64,000 nt of DNA from Pectobacterium cacticida (GCF_036885195.1 NZ_CP133656.1:3534001-3598000); one strand, 5' to 3'; shown: positions 16,526 to 25,148, counted from the first letter of the stretch. Notes: generated by a model not told the origin, from the sequence alone. Program-made: numbers and translations.

Positions 16526-16962
16526 AAGCCTTTATAAGCCCGCACTATTGTTTGGGCCGACAACGTTAGAGTTAGCTAGTGCCAGTAACGCGAGTCTATA
16601 TGATGAATCTAACAACTATCCTATGTTGATAGAGGTGAGAGCGGAGCGAAGATTTTGCATTCACGCTAGTCCCCGCATACGCGGGGAATACGCTATCTTG
16701 GTCTTACTCCAACTCCATCACAGTCTAACCTTGAGTAGGCGCTCAAGGTAAAGGATTGAGCTAAGATTTGAATCACTCTCTTCTTTGCCAGCCCTCTGGG
16801 CAACCTTTTCCTGCTAGCTCTCGTATTCTCCCCTCTCGACCAAGCCTCAGCGCGCCTACGCCAAGTGCAATTTGGGGAAATTCAAAAGTTTGGTCAAAAT
16901 ACACCTCCTTGAATTTCCCGTAAAGGGTTGAATGCTCATCATAATAAACATCCTATTTACTA

Positions 16963-17319
16963 TCAATTACTGTGCACCAACCGATGACAGTTAGGATGCA
17001 ACATCATTAAGTTATCGATTTCATCACCGCCGCCGTCTACTCGTCTGATAATGTGATGGATATCCCAATCATCATTATCTCTGAATATCTGGTGGCAGAC
17101 CGGACATCGATGGCCCTGTCGCTCCCAAATTAATCTCAGTTTTCCACGCTGCATTTTACCTTCTTTCCAACGCTTAACCTGCCGCTGTTCGAAGTACAAC
17201 TCGTCAACCGGATCGTATGGATTAGCCTCAGACCTGATTTTAATGTGGCGTTTTATAGGGATATCTTTGCAGGAGAACAGCCTTTGCAGGCCGTTATCCG
17301 CATCTATCCGCATCGACAC
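16963..17319 (-). pseudogene. HNH endonuclease end of the intron protein, separated by frameshift
   Basis: This frame encodes the C-terminal 118 residues of the intron protein: IKIRSEANPYDPVDELYFEQR followed by an HNH nuclease with CPVCHQIF, DIHHIIRR, DGGGDEIDNLMMLHPNCHR. In intact group II intron proteins this domain follows the maturase domain in one chain and cuts the target strand for retrohoming. Here it is out of frame with the reverse transcriptase because of a 10-bp tandem duplication. A GTG at 17319 could in principle start it separately, but there is no good ribosome binding site. Without frameshifting the nuclease is probably not attached to the enzyme. Confidence 0.85.
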
Positions 17320-18622
17320 TCTGGAATACCCAGTTTTCGCGACCTACAGAGTGAAAATACTTATGTTTCACCCAGTATTTGTTGCGATTACCGTGCCGAC
17401 GGCATGACCAGCGCCAGAGCAACTTCCAGACGCGATAGTCGATATAGCTAAACGTCTCTTTGGCGACAATATGACGATGATAATTTGCCCAACCCCGAAG
17501 TACCGGATTAAGTTGCCTTATCAAATCCCCTTGTTTTGATGCCGCATTGCGTTTCACTATTTGCCGGACTTTCTGAAGGTGGTTACGCAATCCCTTAGCA
17601 GCAGGCTTTATCAGCATTTTGCCATGGTACTTGCGCACGTTCTGCCCCAGAAAATCAAACCCTCCGGAGATATGCGTTATCACTGTTTTTTCGGGTGATA
17701 ATTGCAGCCCTCGCTCCGCCATAAAGGCCTCGACAAGGGGTTTGACTTCATTTTCCAGCAACTCCTGAGAGATGCCAGTGATGATGAAATCATCTGCATA
17801 GCGCACATAATTGACCTTGGTTTTGTAACTAGCTTTGGTGTTTTTCTTCCCAAAATGGGTTTCTAACACCGCTTCCAGCCCATCCAGTGCCATATTAGCC
17901 AGTACAGGGGAAATAATACCTCCCTGTGGTGTACCAGCCTCCGTTGGGTGTAACCGACCGGACTCCATGAATCCCGCTTTAAGCCATTTCCCGAGTACCT
18001 GTTTATCCAACGGAATGTTGGCAAGTAACCAGTTATGGCTGATATTGTCAAAACACCCTTTTATATCGCCTTCCAGTACCCATTCAGCAGAGCTTTTACG
18101 ACTGAGATTAACGAAACACTGCTCAATCGCATCTGCCACCGAACGTGCCGGACGGAATCCATAGCTGTTGCGATCTGCCGTAGTTTCCGAGATGGGGTCA
18201 AGTGCCAGCAGATATAATGACTGCATCGCTCTGTCCTTCATCGTCGGTATGCCCAGAGGACGACGTTTGCTGTTGCTCTTAGGAATGTAAATACGCCTTA
18301 ACGGAGACGGTTTGTAACCCATCCGTTTTAGCTGGTCGATCGCCTGCCACTTACTTCCAGGAGTGTTCCACAACTGGCGATCCACTCCGGCTGTCTTTTT
18401 GCCTCGATTTTCGGTAACTCGCCTGACAGCCAGTGCTTTAGCTGCAAACGAGCGCGTCAGCATCCTTTGCAGGACTTTCACTCTACGCCAGCGCTTCTGC
18501 TCCGTTGCCTTTGCGATTCGTATCTGTAGCCCTCTGACCTGACGGTGTACCTGACGCCAGTTAATCTGGTGCCAATTTTCCGCCCTGCCGGAAAGCGCAG
18601 GTACTTTTATTAACGTACTCAA
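17294..18622 (-). pseudogene. Group II intron reverse transcriptase/maturase, truncated by frameshift
   Basis: The 442-residue frame covers the RT and maturase (X) domains of the intron-encoded protein: start MSTLIKVPALSG, RT blocks including YIPKSNSKRRPLGIPTMKDR, GFRPARSVADAI, the catalytic YVRYADDFII (about residues 270-279), GTPQGGIISPVLANM, and the maturase region ending WANYHRHIVAKETFSYIDYRVW. It stops early, after KYFHSVGRENWVFQSVDADRCG, because of a 10-bp duplication. Removing one copy joins it exactly to the HNH frame downstream. RT and maturase domains themselves look complete, so the truncated protein might still assist splicing; mobility is probably reduced. Confidence 0.85.
17295..17314 (-). 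repeat. 10-bp perfect tandem duplication breaking the intron protein
   Basis: On the minus strand GATGCGGATA occurs twice in direct succession (17305-17314 then 17295-17304). With one copy the codons read GTC GAT GCG GAT AAC GGC CTG (V D A D N G L), joining the RT-maturase frame to the HNH frame without a stop. With both copies the RT frame reads GAT AGA TGC GGA TAA and terminates. Confidence 0.95.
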
Positions 18623-19356
18623 CTTGCTACCCTCCTCAGTGCTTTGGTTAGAAAGCCCCGAGCGAATAGCAGACGGACAACCCCCTTACGGGAGTTATCT
18701 TATGCTCCCGCAAGGGTCTGGTTAGGGTGGGTATGAACCACCTTAGCCAGCTTTCTGCCACGTTAGATTGCTTTACAGTACTGCACACAATTAAAGACCA
18801 GTCGGAAGTCTGCCCCGTTTCCGGTGGAGGAACCTTTAACCCCCTATCCATTCCATTACAGAATGGCATTCGCTTTCTCCAACCTCCTCTACCCGCACCC
18901 TCAACAGCTTGTCTTGCGACTCACCTGCCACATTGTGGCGAAGATACGGGCTTACCGAGTTCCGTACCCATGACACGAATCACTTAGGTTCTGCCTATAC
19001 ACCGAAGGTCTGTTGGTAACGTATTCCCAGATGTAAAAGGAATAACCGACCTTGTACCTTTTGGTCACAGCATATCAGTAGCTTTTGCTGCTTGCGGCTG
19101 ACGGTGCTTACGGACAGTTCACTTAACGTTAACCCTATGATCCAGCCTAGCCTCTCATTTGCCTGCTACTGGCAAAATCCACTGCTTATCTCACGATAAA
19201 ACAGCACCCAAACATCGGGGAGTACATTGTCAGAGCGCTCTCACACCTCACCATTACTGGCGACGCGCTGCTCCTAGGCTACTGCTAGTTACATAACAGG
19301 TCTGGCTCTGTATCAAACAGCAATACAGTCAGACAATCATGCGTACAGCTTCACAC
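18623..19356 (-). other. 5' ribozyme part of the group II intron (domains I-III and start of IV)
   Basis: About 730 bases upstream of the intron protein, without a gene. The many short GC-rich hairpins and the spacing to the RT start agree with domains I-III of a bacterial group II intron. CGGTAAG on the minus strand (18951-18957) could be exon-binding site 1 for the upstream exon. Individual subdomains were not assigned. Confidence 0.6.
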
Positions 19357-19460
19357 CGGTAGGTGCTAGCGTACATAACATTAATAAAGACGATGTTTTC
19401 CCCGCTACATCACAAGTCATAACAGCAACTTGCTTCAGCGTGAATCTATTGAGACGTTAC

Positions 19461-19529
19461 AATAGTTATAAAAGTTAATATATTTGATAAATTTCAAATA
19501 GTTATAACAGTTAATACATTTGTAAGTTT
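19461..19529. repeat. Imperfect AT-rich direct repeat, period 36
   Basis: AATAGTTATAAAAGTTAATA plus TATTTGATAAATTT (from 19461) is repeated as AATAGTTATAACAGTTAATA plus CATTTGTAAGTTT (from 19497), with a few substitutions and one single-base gap. It lies in the intron's upstream exon region. No function is evident. Confidence 0.7.
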
Positions 19530-19568
19530 TAAGGAACTCTGACTTTAAAGCCATATCCGGAAGTTAGG

Positions 19569-19623
19569 GCTTCGCTAAGCGAAGCGCCGATGTTCCGGAG
19601 GCATTTAAAGTCCGGAACATCGG
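19569..19623. repeat. Two adjacent hairpins downstream of groEL
   Basis: GCTTCGC-TAA-GCGAAGC (19569-19585) is directly followed by CCGATGTTCCGGA (19587-19599) pairing perfectly with TCCGGAACATCGG (19611-19623) over an 11-base loop. A 13-bp perfect stem without an adjacent U tract suggests a structured RNA or a protein site rather than a simple terminator. Confidence 0.7.
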
Positions 19624-19657
19624 ACATTTATTACATTTATGCTACTTAATGCGGGAT

Positions 19658-19690
19658 ATAGTGAACACAACCGAAGTTAGTGTTCACTAT
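19658..19690 (-). terminator. UUCG-capped hairpin after groEL
   Basis: On the minus strand ATAGTGAACAC and GTGTTCACTAT form a perfect 11-bp stem. Inside it, AAC-TTCG-GTT adds three pairs capped by a UUCG tetraloop with one bulged T, giving an exceptionally stable hairpin 45 bases after the groEL stop. Outer GCGGG/CCCGC pairing (19651-19655 with 19699-19703) could extend it. It lacks a U tract, so an RNA 3'-end protection role is as likely as classical termination. Confidence 0.65.
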
Positions 19691-19734
19691 CGACGTAGCC
19701 CGCTAGGCTAGCTACCTACGCGACTCTCGTCGCA

Positions 19735-21381
19735 TTACATCATGCCGCCCATTCCACCCATACCGCCCATGCCGCCAGCAGCACCTAAGTCAGGCGCATC
19801 GCTTTTCGGCAGGTCGGTTACCATACATTCTGTGGTGATCATCAGACCCGCAACGGAAGCGGCGAATTGCAATGCAGAACGCGTTACTTTGGTTGGATCC
19901 AGGATACCGAAGTCAAGCATGTTGCCGTATTCTTCGGTTGCCGCGTTGTAACCGTAGTTACCTTCGCCAGCCTTAACCTTGTTAGCAACCACTGACGGTT
20001 CTTCGCCTGCGTTAGAAACGATTTGACGCAGCGGTGCTTCCATTGCGCGCAGCGCAACCTTGATGCCCACATTCTGCTCTTCGTTCTGACCAGACAGAGA
20101 AGCCAATTTGGCCGCCACGCGAACCAGCGCCACGCCACCACCAGCAACCACACCTTCTTCCACTGCGGCGCGGGTCGCGGCCAGAGCGTCTTCAACGCGT
20201 GCTTTTTTCTCTTTCATTTCAACTTCAGTTGCTGCGCCAACTTTGATGACAGCAACACCGCCAGCCAGTTTAGCAACACGCTCTTGCAGTTTTTCGCGGT
20301 CGTAATCGGAGGTGGCTTCTTCAACCTGCTGACGGATCTGAGCTACACGCCCCTGAATCGCGGCTTCTTCGCCCATACCATCAATGATGGTAGTCGTGTC
20401 TTTGTTGATCACAACGCGTTTTGCCTGACCCAGGTCTTCCAGCGTGGTTTTTTCCAGCTCCAGGCCGATCTCTTCAGAGATAACGGTACCCCCTGTCAGC
20501 GTGGCGATATCTTGCAGCATCGCTTTACGACGATCGCCGAAGCCCGGCGCTTTCACCGCAGCAACTTTCACAATACCGCGCATGGTGTTAACCACCAGCG
20601 TCGCCAGCGCTTCGCCTTCAACATCTTCAGCAATGATAACCAGTGGTTTACCGGCTTTCGCTACGGCTTCCAATACTGGCAGCATTTCGCGGATATTAGA
20701 GATTTTCTTGTCAGCCAGCAGAATGAACGGTGTTTCCAGTTCAACGACACCGGTTTCTGGCTTATTGATGAAGTAGGGTGACAGGTAGCCACGGTCAAAC
20801 TGCATACCTTCAACCACATCCAGTTCATCTTGCAGGCCTGTACCTTCCTCAACCGTAATGACGCCTTCTTTACCGACTTTATCCATTGCTTCGGCAATCA
20901 TCTTACCTACGGTTTCGTCGGAGTTAGCAGAGATGGTACCAACCTGAGCGATAGCTTTAGAGTCAGAGCATGGCACAGACAGCGCTTTCAGTTCTTCAAC
21001 AGCGGCGATTACCGCTTTATCGATACCGCGCTTCAGATCCATAGGGTTCATGCCAGCAGCAACAGCTTTGAGGCCTTCAGTGATAATAGCCTGCGCCAAT
21101 ACGGTAGCGGTCGTGGTGCCGTCGCCTGCTGCATCATTCGCTTTTGAGGCAACTTCTTTCACCATCTGCGCGCCCATGTTTTCAAACTTATCTTCCAGTT
21201 CGATTTCACGCGCAACAGATACACCGTCTTTAGTAATCGTTGGTGCGCCAAAGGACTTATCCAAAACAACGTTACGGCCTTTAGGGCCCAAAGTCACTTT
21301 TACTGCATCAGCAAGTACATTTACGCCGCGCAGCATTTTTACGCGAGCGTCATTACCGAATTTTACGTCTTTAGCTGCCAT
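19735..21381 (-). CDS. groL: Chaperonin GroEL
   Basis: The 60-kDa subunit of the double-ring chaperonin that folds proteins with GroES in an ATP-dependent cycle. The 548-residue protein starts AAKDVKFGNDARVKMLRGV, has the ATP-site GDGTTTATVLAQ near residues 86-97 and ends with the GGM-repeat tail characteristic of GroEL. It follows groES by 45 bases on the same strand and is transcribed from the sigma-32 promoter at 21856-21885. The downstream side is unusual: a hairpin cluster and a group II intron. Confidence 0.99.
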   Translation of the reverse strand: MAAKDVKFGNDARVKMLRGVNVLADAVKVTLGPKGRNVVLDKSFGAPTITKDGVSVAREIELEDKFENMGAQMVKEVASKANDAAGDGTTTATVLAQAIITEGLKAVAAGMNPMDLKRGIDKAVIAAVEELKALSVPCSDSKAIAQVGTISANSDETVGKMIAEAMDKVGKEGVITVEEGTGLQDELDVVEGMQFDRGYLSPYFINKPETGVVELETPFILLADKKISNIREMLPVLEAVAKAGKPLVIIAEDVEGEALATLVVNTMRGIVKVAAVKAPGFGDRRKAMLQDIATLTGGTVISEEIGLELEKTTLEDLGQAKRVVINKDTTTIIDGMGEEAAIQGRVAQIRQQVEEATSDYDREKLQERVAKLAGGVAVIKVGAATEVEMKEKKARVEDALAATRAAVEEGVVAGGGVALVRVAAKLASLSGQNEEQNVGIKVALRAMEAPLRQIVSNAGEEPSVVANKVKAGEGNYGYNAATEEYGNMLDFGILDPTKVTRSALQFAASVAGLMITTECMVTDLPKSDAPDLGAAGGMGGMGGMGGMM

Positions 21382-21426
21382 GGTGTATTTCCCTTAAATT
21401 CGTTCAGTTCAGATGATTACGCGCAA

Positions 21427-21720
21427 TTACGCTTCAACAATTGCCAGAATATCGCTCTCAGACATGATCAACACTTCTTCGTTATCGATCTTCTCTGCCT
21501 TGACGCCATAGCCATCATTGAAAATAACGATATCGCCAATTTTCACATCCAGCGGTTTGACTTCGCCATTTTCCAAGATACGTCCATGACCTACGGCCAG
21601 AACTTCACCACGGGTAGACTTACCAGCAGCGGAACCAGTCAGTACGATACCGCCAGCAGATTTTGACTCGACTTCTTTGCGCTTGACGATCACGCGGTCA
21701 TGCAATGGACGAATATTCAT
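21427..21720 (-). CDS. groS: Co-chaperonin GroES
   Basis: Heptameric lid of the GroEL chamber. From ATG 21720 the protein is 97 residues, the exact family length, starting MNIRPLHDRVIVKRKE, with the mobile loop SAGGIVLTGSAA (about residues 21-32) and roof region GDIVIFNDGYG. The frame stays open for nine codons further upstream, but AAAGGAGAG just before 21720 is a strong ribosome binding site. It heads the groES-groEL operon with a heat-shock promoter about 135 bases upstream. Confidence 0.99.
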   Translation of the reverse strand: MNIRPLHDRVIVKRKEVESKSAGGIVLTGSAAGKSTRGEVLAVGHGRILENGEVKPLDVKIGDIVIFNDGYGVKAEKIDNEEVLIMSESDILAIVEA

Positions 21721-21855
21721 TGATAGCTCTCCTTTGAGAAAGTCCATATCGGTTTAGGTTAAACGCCGACTACACCCTCATAATGCTTCTGCCTACATAA
21801 CAACCGTTACGCGTTCATAACCACTATGCGTTCATAACCGGCCTTGTGGTGTTCT

Positions 21856-21885
21856 AAGTGGGGGCGTTTTTCTGCCCTTCAAGGG
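21856..21885 (-). promoter_or_regulatory. Sigma-32 heat-shock promoter of groES-groEL
   Basis: On the minus strand CCCTTGAA (21878-21885) is followed after 13 bases by CCCCCACTT (21856-21864), agreeing with the sigma-32 consensus CTTGAA-N13-15-CCCCATNT. Position and sequence resemble the E. coli groE promoter. Confidence 0.88.
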
Positions 21886-21995
21886 AGGAAATTCACTTTT
21901 TTTGCGTTAGGGGATAGCGCCTCACTGAGGAATGATAAAAAAACAATAATTATCAATGAGATAACCATTTACTGCATTTCGATTCACCTCTGGCA

Positions 21996-22466
21996 TCAGC
22001 GATCTTCACGGTCATTCTGGTGCTCAATATTCCTACTATTGCCATCCTTACGCTGATACTCTCCTTCAAAAGTGTTACCACCAGAAGGCGACGCACTTGA
22101 ACCAGAGCGCCAAATATGCAGATGGGGCATCAATTTGAGCGTCAGCCTCTTTTGCACTGGCGGTAACAACAGCAGTAGCCCGAGAAAATCCGTCAGGAAA
22201 CCCGGTATCAGTAACAGAAAACCGGCCAGCACCAATGACACGCTTTTTACCATTTCCGCCGCTGGACTTTCACCCGCGGCCATTTTTTGCTGCATCTGAA
22301 TCAGTGTCTTCATTCCCTGATTACGTACCAGGGAGACCCCCACGCAAGACGTGAAAACAACCAGTAATAAAGTCATGGCGACACCAAGCACCTCGGCTAC
22401 CTGAATAAATAGCGATATCTCGATGTATGCCAAAAGAAAAATCAGTAATAACGGTAACCAGCGCAC
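21996..22466 (-). CDS. fxsA: Membrane protein FxsA
   Basis: FxsA is an inner-membrane protein whose overproduction relieves exclusion of phage T7 by the F plasmid; its normal role is unknown. The 156-residue product begins MRWLPLLLIFLLAYIEISLFIQVAEVLG and has the family pattern of two N-terminal membrane segments, a conserved loop (RNQGMKTLIQMQQKMAAGESPAAEMV) and two more hydrophobic stretches (LVLAGFLLLIPGFLTDFLGLLLLLPP), then a polar tail. It is in the usual position next to groES. The enterobacterial neighbour aspA is absent here. Confidence 0.93.
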   Translation of the reverse strand: MRWLPLLLIFLLAYIEISLFIQVAEVLGVAMTLLLVVFTSCVGVSLVRNQGMKTLIQMQQKMAAGESPAAEMVKSVSLVLAGFLLLIPGFLTDFLGLLLLLPPVQKRLTLKLMPHLHIWRSGSSASPSGGNTFEGEYQRKDGNSRNIEHQNDREDR

Positions 22467-22891
22467 CCGGTTCTCCTCTGTTTTTATGCGTACTGCCTGT
22501 AATAAAACGCGTGTGAATAAAATGAGTTAAGCCAACGCGATTGAAAATGTTATGTGCGACATTATCCATGGGGTAAGTAAATTGCTCGCACATTCCAACC
22601 ATTCTGCACACCATAACTGAATAAAATGGGCGCGGGATTGCTCATTTTCAAGGCTTGATTGAATAAATTTCACTTTAGCAGAGGAAAGGCTCGGTATCGG
22701 TGTCATGCTCACCGCGGTGGTCTGCGATGGGGTAACGACACTGGCGCTATCAGCCAAATCTTGAGCGAACCGGAAGCGATTGTGCGTTGACGCCAACCGA
22801 TTGGAATGGAAGACGTTGATGCAAGGTAATAACGATCGGCTACGACGTCTATGTGAAACGCGCACTCACAAAGGAGTGCGCGCTAACCGGA
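22467..22891. other. Intergenic region between fxsA and the TonB receptor
   Basis: About 425 bases with no gene I can support. A 112-codon open frame on the minus strand (22527-22865) has no ribosome binding site and unusual composition. A perfect 9-bp hairpin lies at 22859-22882, just after the receptor stop. Upstream signals for fxsA must be near 22470-22560. Confidence 0.55.
22859..22882 (-). terminator. Hairpin after the TonB-dependent receptor gene
   Basis: CGCGCACTC (22859-22867) and GAGTGCGCG (22874-22882) form a perfect 9-bp stem with a 6-base loop, 10 bases after the stop of the receptor gene. On the minus strand it is followed by TTTCACATAG, a short U tract. Confidence 0.65.
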
Positions 22892-25099
22892 TTAGAAAGA
22901 AACCGTTACAGAACCAAAGAAGGTTCGTCCTGGTACGAAATAGTTGTTACCGGTTGTGGAGCTGTACCCTCCGGAAGAGGTAGTCTTAGTCGGATTTTTA
23001 TCGAATAAATTGTCGATACCTGCATTGAGTCTTACATTCTTGGTTGCTTTATATTGACCATTTAGCCCCCAAATCATATAAGGATTGCAGATCCTTGCCG
23101 TTCCTGTATTTCTCCCAACGACATCACAGCCCCCCAGCATTCTTCCATAATACTGAGCATTCAGCGAGGCAGTGGCCTTTTCATTGATGTCCCAATCAAG
23201 CGACGAGTAACTCGTGAATTTGGAGCTGGTCGTCAGGTTATTCCCCGAAGAGTCTTCCGCTTTCGTCATGCGCGTAAAGTTATTACGTAATGTCAGCTTA
23301 TTCAGCCAAGGCCCTTGTCTTTCTTGAATAAGGGGAATATTCAGCGTCGCCTCGATCCCTTGCGTACGCGCGGTATCCAAATTAGTTCTTTGCAGCCAGA
23401 AGATATCATCAGGGTCATTACCCGTCTGACCATACAGATACCCCAAAGCGGATGTGGCGATCTTGTCTTTGAAACGGCTGTCAAAGAACGTCAGACCGAC
23501 CTGCCAGCCGCTATTATCATATAACCCGCCGATTTCCCAATTCTGAGATTTCTCCGGTTTAAGATTGGCGTTGCCTCGGGTGAAACAGTCAACAATGTTT
23601 TCTCGCTCAGGAGTAGACTTCCCGAGGTAACCGTCAAACGGCTGGCAGGATGTGCCTCTGGATGTCTCGACAAATGATAAGCTAGCTTGCCGAATGGTAG
23701 GGACTTTGAAGCCTTCGGAATAGCCGCCTTTGAAAGTCCAGCTGTCCGTAGGTTGATACACCAGATAAGCGCGCGGCGTCGTCGCTTCACCATAGTCCGT
23801 ATCGTCATAACGCAGGCCTAGCGTCAAGGTGAGATCATCAAGCAGGCTAATCTGGTCCTCCAAGAACAGTCCTTGGCTTTTAACCTTTCCATAGGTCTGC
23901 CCGAGCGTACCCGATCTAGGTTCTGCCCCCATGGACGATGGGTTATCCAGTTCTTCCTTTTTCCACTGTGCCCCCAGCGTCAGACTATGAGGAAGTAAAA
24001 GATCGAAGGGAATATTGATGTCCCCCTCAACAACGGTGTCCTTGCTCCATAGCATCCCACTACGCTCGCCCGAAATAGCGTTATTGGATATAACAGGAAT
24101 ACCTTCTGAGAAGTTCTCATATTTATTTTGATAGGCGGCGAATTTTACGGTGCCGAAATTGAGAAGCCCCTGATAGTCGAAGGAGTAATTTTTACGTTCC
24201 AGCTCACTAATACCACGTAGAGGAACGCTATATTTACGACCATTCTCAGAGACTGTCCCCTCAAGCCCTTCCTCTTTACCGCGCATGAACCCGATTGTCA
24301 TCCGATGGTTATCGTTCATTTGCCAGGCTAAATCCGCACCAAAATTAGTACGTTTTTTACCTTCCCGCCCTCTTCCCCAACGGAGCCCATTGATCGCATT
24401 GCCTTTGTTATCAAAATCGGCAGCGTTACTTTCATCTGCGGCTCTTTTGCTCCAGGAGCCGTTCATCTTGACCGAGAATCCATTACCTAAAGGCCCTCCC
24501 AACACCGCGGTATAAGTGTTGGTTTCACCATGCTTAGATTCCTGTGGTATTTCCGTTCCCATCGTTAAAGAGCCATTCCATTCTTTAACGTTTTTTTTCG
24601 TTATGATGTTAACCACGCCGCCCATCGCATCAGACCCATACAGTGAGGACATTGGGCCACGGACAATTTCGATACGTTCGATGGATTCAATAGGAATCCA
24701 GTTAATGTCATCAAAATAGTTTTGCTGCGTGGTTTTAATACCGTTGCTGGAACCGACACGCTTTCCATCAACAAGAAGCAACGTATAGGCCGCAGGCATA
24801 CCACGAATCTGAATTCCCGATCCGACGTCATTACCGATTGCTTTCGATACCCCCGCCGCTTGCGACAGAATATCAGCCAGATCGGTGGCTGACTTGGCGA
24901 CATTCGACTGTAATTCTTCCGCTGTGATGACAGAAACACTTGCCGGCGCATTTTTTATGGTCTGTTCAATACCTGATGCGGTGACCACCATTGTATCTTC
25001 ATAGGCGTCATCTTGAGCGGCAAAACTCACTGCAGGCGCTAACAAAAGAGGTAAATAAGCCACCTTGCCCGCTACGATGGAACATTTTTTGAGATTCAC
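22892..25099 (-). CDS. TonB-dependent outer-membrane siderophore receptor (CirA/FepA type)
   Basis: An outer-membrane receptor that takes up an iron complex, probably a catecholate siderophore, using TonB energy. From the GTG start at 25099 (AAGGA six bases upstream) it has 735 residues: signal peptide to about residue 28 (LPLLLAPAVSFA), TonB box-like DTMVVTASG, plug domain (about 40-165; IQIRGMPAAYTLLLVDGKRV, EIVRGPMSSLYGSDAMGGVVNI) and a 22-strand barrel ending in a C-terminal aromatic, SVTVSF. A Fur box at 25130-25148 falls inside any longer reading frame, which supports the GTG start. The substrate cannot be told from sequence alone; the architecture resembles CirA. Confidence 0.88.
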   Translation of the reverse strand: MNLKKCSIVAGKVAYLPLLLAPAVSFAAQDDAYEDTMVVTASGIEQTIKNAPASVSVITAEELQSNVAKSATDLADILSQAAGVSKAIGNDVGSGIQIRGMPAAYTLLLVDGKRVGSSNGIKTTQQNYFDDINWIPIESIERIEIVRGPMSSLYGSDAMGGVVNIITKKNVKEWNGSLTMGTEIPQESKHGETNTYTAVLGGPLGNGFSVKMNGSWSKRAADESNAADFDNKGNAINGLRWGRGREGKKRTNFGADLAWQMNDNHRMTIGFMRGKEEGLEGTVSENGRKYSVPLRGISELERKNYSFDYQGLLNFGTVKFAAYQNKYENFSEGIPVISNNAISGERSGMLWSKDTVVEGDINIPFDLLLPHSLTLGAQWKKEELDNPSSMGAEPRSGTLGQTYGKVKSQGLFLEDQISLLDDLTLTLGLRYDDTDYGEATTPRAYLVYQPTDSWTFKGGYSEGFKVPTIRQASLSFVETSRGTSCQPFDGYLGKSTPERENIVDCFTRGNANLKPEKSQNWEIGGLYDNSGWQVGLTFFDSRFKDKIATSALGYLYGQTGNDPDDIFWLQRTNLDTARTQGIEATLNIPLIQERQGPWLNKLTLRNNFTRMTKAEDSSGNNLTTSSKFTSYSSLDWDINEKATASLNAQYYGRMLGGCDVVGRNTGTARICNPYMIWGLNGQYKATKNVRLNAGIDNLFDKNPTKTTSSGGYSSTTGNNYFVPGRTFFGSVTVSF

Positions 25100-25129
25100 T
25101 TTACATCCTTGAAACGTAAAAATAAGAAT

Positions 25130-25148
25130 GATAATAGCAACCATTACC
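25130..25148. promoter_or_regulatory. Fur box upstream of the TonB receptor
   Basis: GATAATAGCAACCATTACC matches the 19-base Fur consensus at 14 positions, including the outer GATAAT and CATTA blocks. It ends 31 bases upstream of the GTG start, as expected for iron repression of a siderophore receptor. Confidence 0.75.

Larger units (their letters stand above)
16449..19356 (-). mobile_element. Group II intron with interrupted RT/HNH protein
   Basis: A bacterial group II intron of about 2.9 kb on the minus strand. Domain V is unmistakable at 16492-16525: a 34-base hairpin reading GAGCCGTATGCGGGG, AAACTTGCAT, GTACGGTTC. Domain VI follows (16452-16490) with a GC-rich stem, GTAA loop and a bulged A in CTACCCGACAT, eight bases from the proposed 3' end at 16449. 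The 5' end is less certain: GTGTG at 19356 is preferred because the upstream exon bases TACCG could pair with CGGTA at 18953-18957 (an EBS1 candidate); a second GTGTG lies at 19246. The encoded RT-maturase-HNH protein is frameshifted (see 17295-17314). It lies between groEL and ubiC. Confidence 0.85.
19357..19734. other. Hairpin-rich region between intron and groEL
   Basis: No gene is seen in these 378 bases. From the intron side there is an AT-rich imperfect direct repeat (19461-19529), then three hairpins in a row (19569-19585, 19587-19623, 19658-19690). The hairpin nearest groEL is likely the groEL terminator or an mRNA 3'-end stabiliser. Confidence 0.6.

Noticed and set aside
16670..16687. 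TCCCCGCATACGCGGGGA palindrome resembling a type I-E CRISPR repeat
   Set aside because: Only one copy is present, with no spacers, leader or cas genes; it lies within intron domain IV and the flanking bases do not match a full repeat.
16224..16751. 175-codon open frame upstream of ubiC
   Set aside because: It runs through a strong terminator and through intron domains V and VI on the opposite strand, and has no similarity to known proteins.
20023..20781. 252-codon open frame antisense to groEL
   Set aside because: It lies wholly inside groEL and its composition (long Phe/His/Arg runs) is that of an antisense shadow.
22527..22865. 112-codon frame on the minus strand between fxsA and the TonB receptor
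   Set aside because: No ribosome binding site, no similarity I can recognise, Ser/Arg-rich composition; it overlaps the receptor terminator hairpin.
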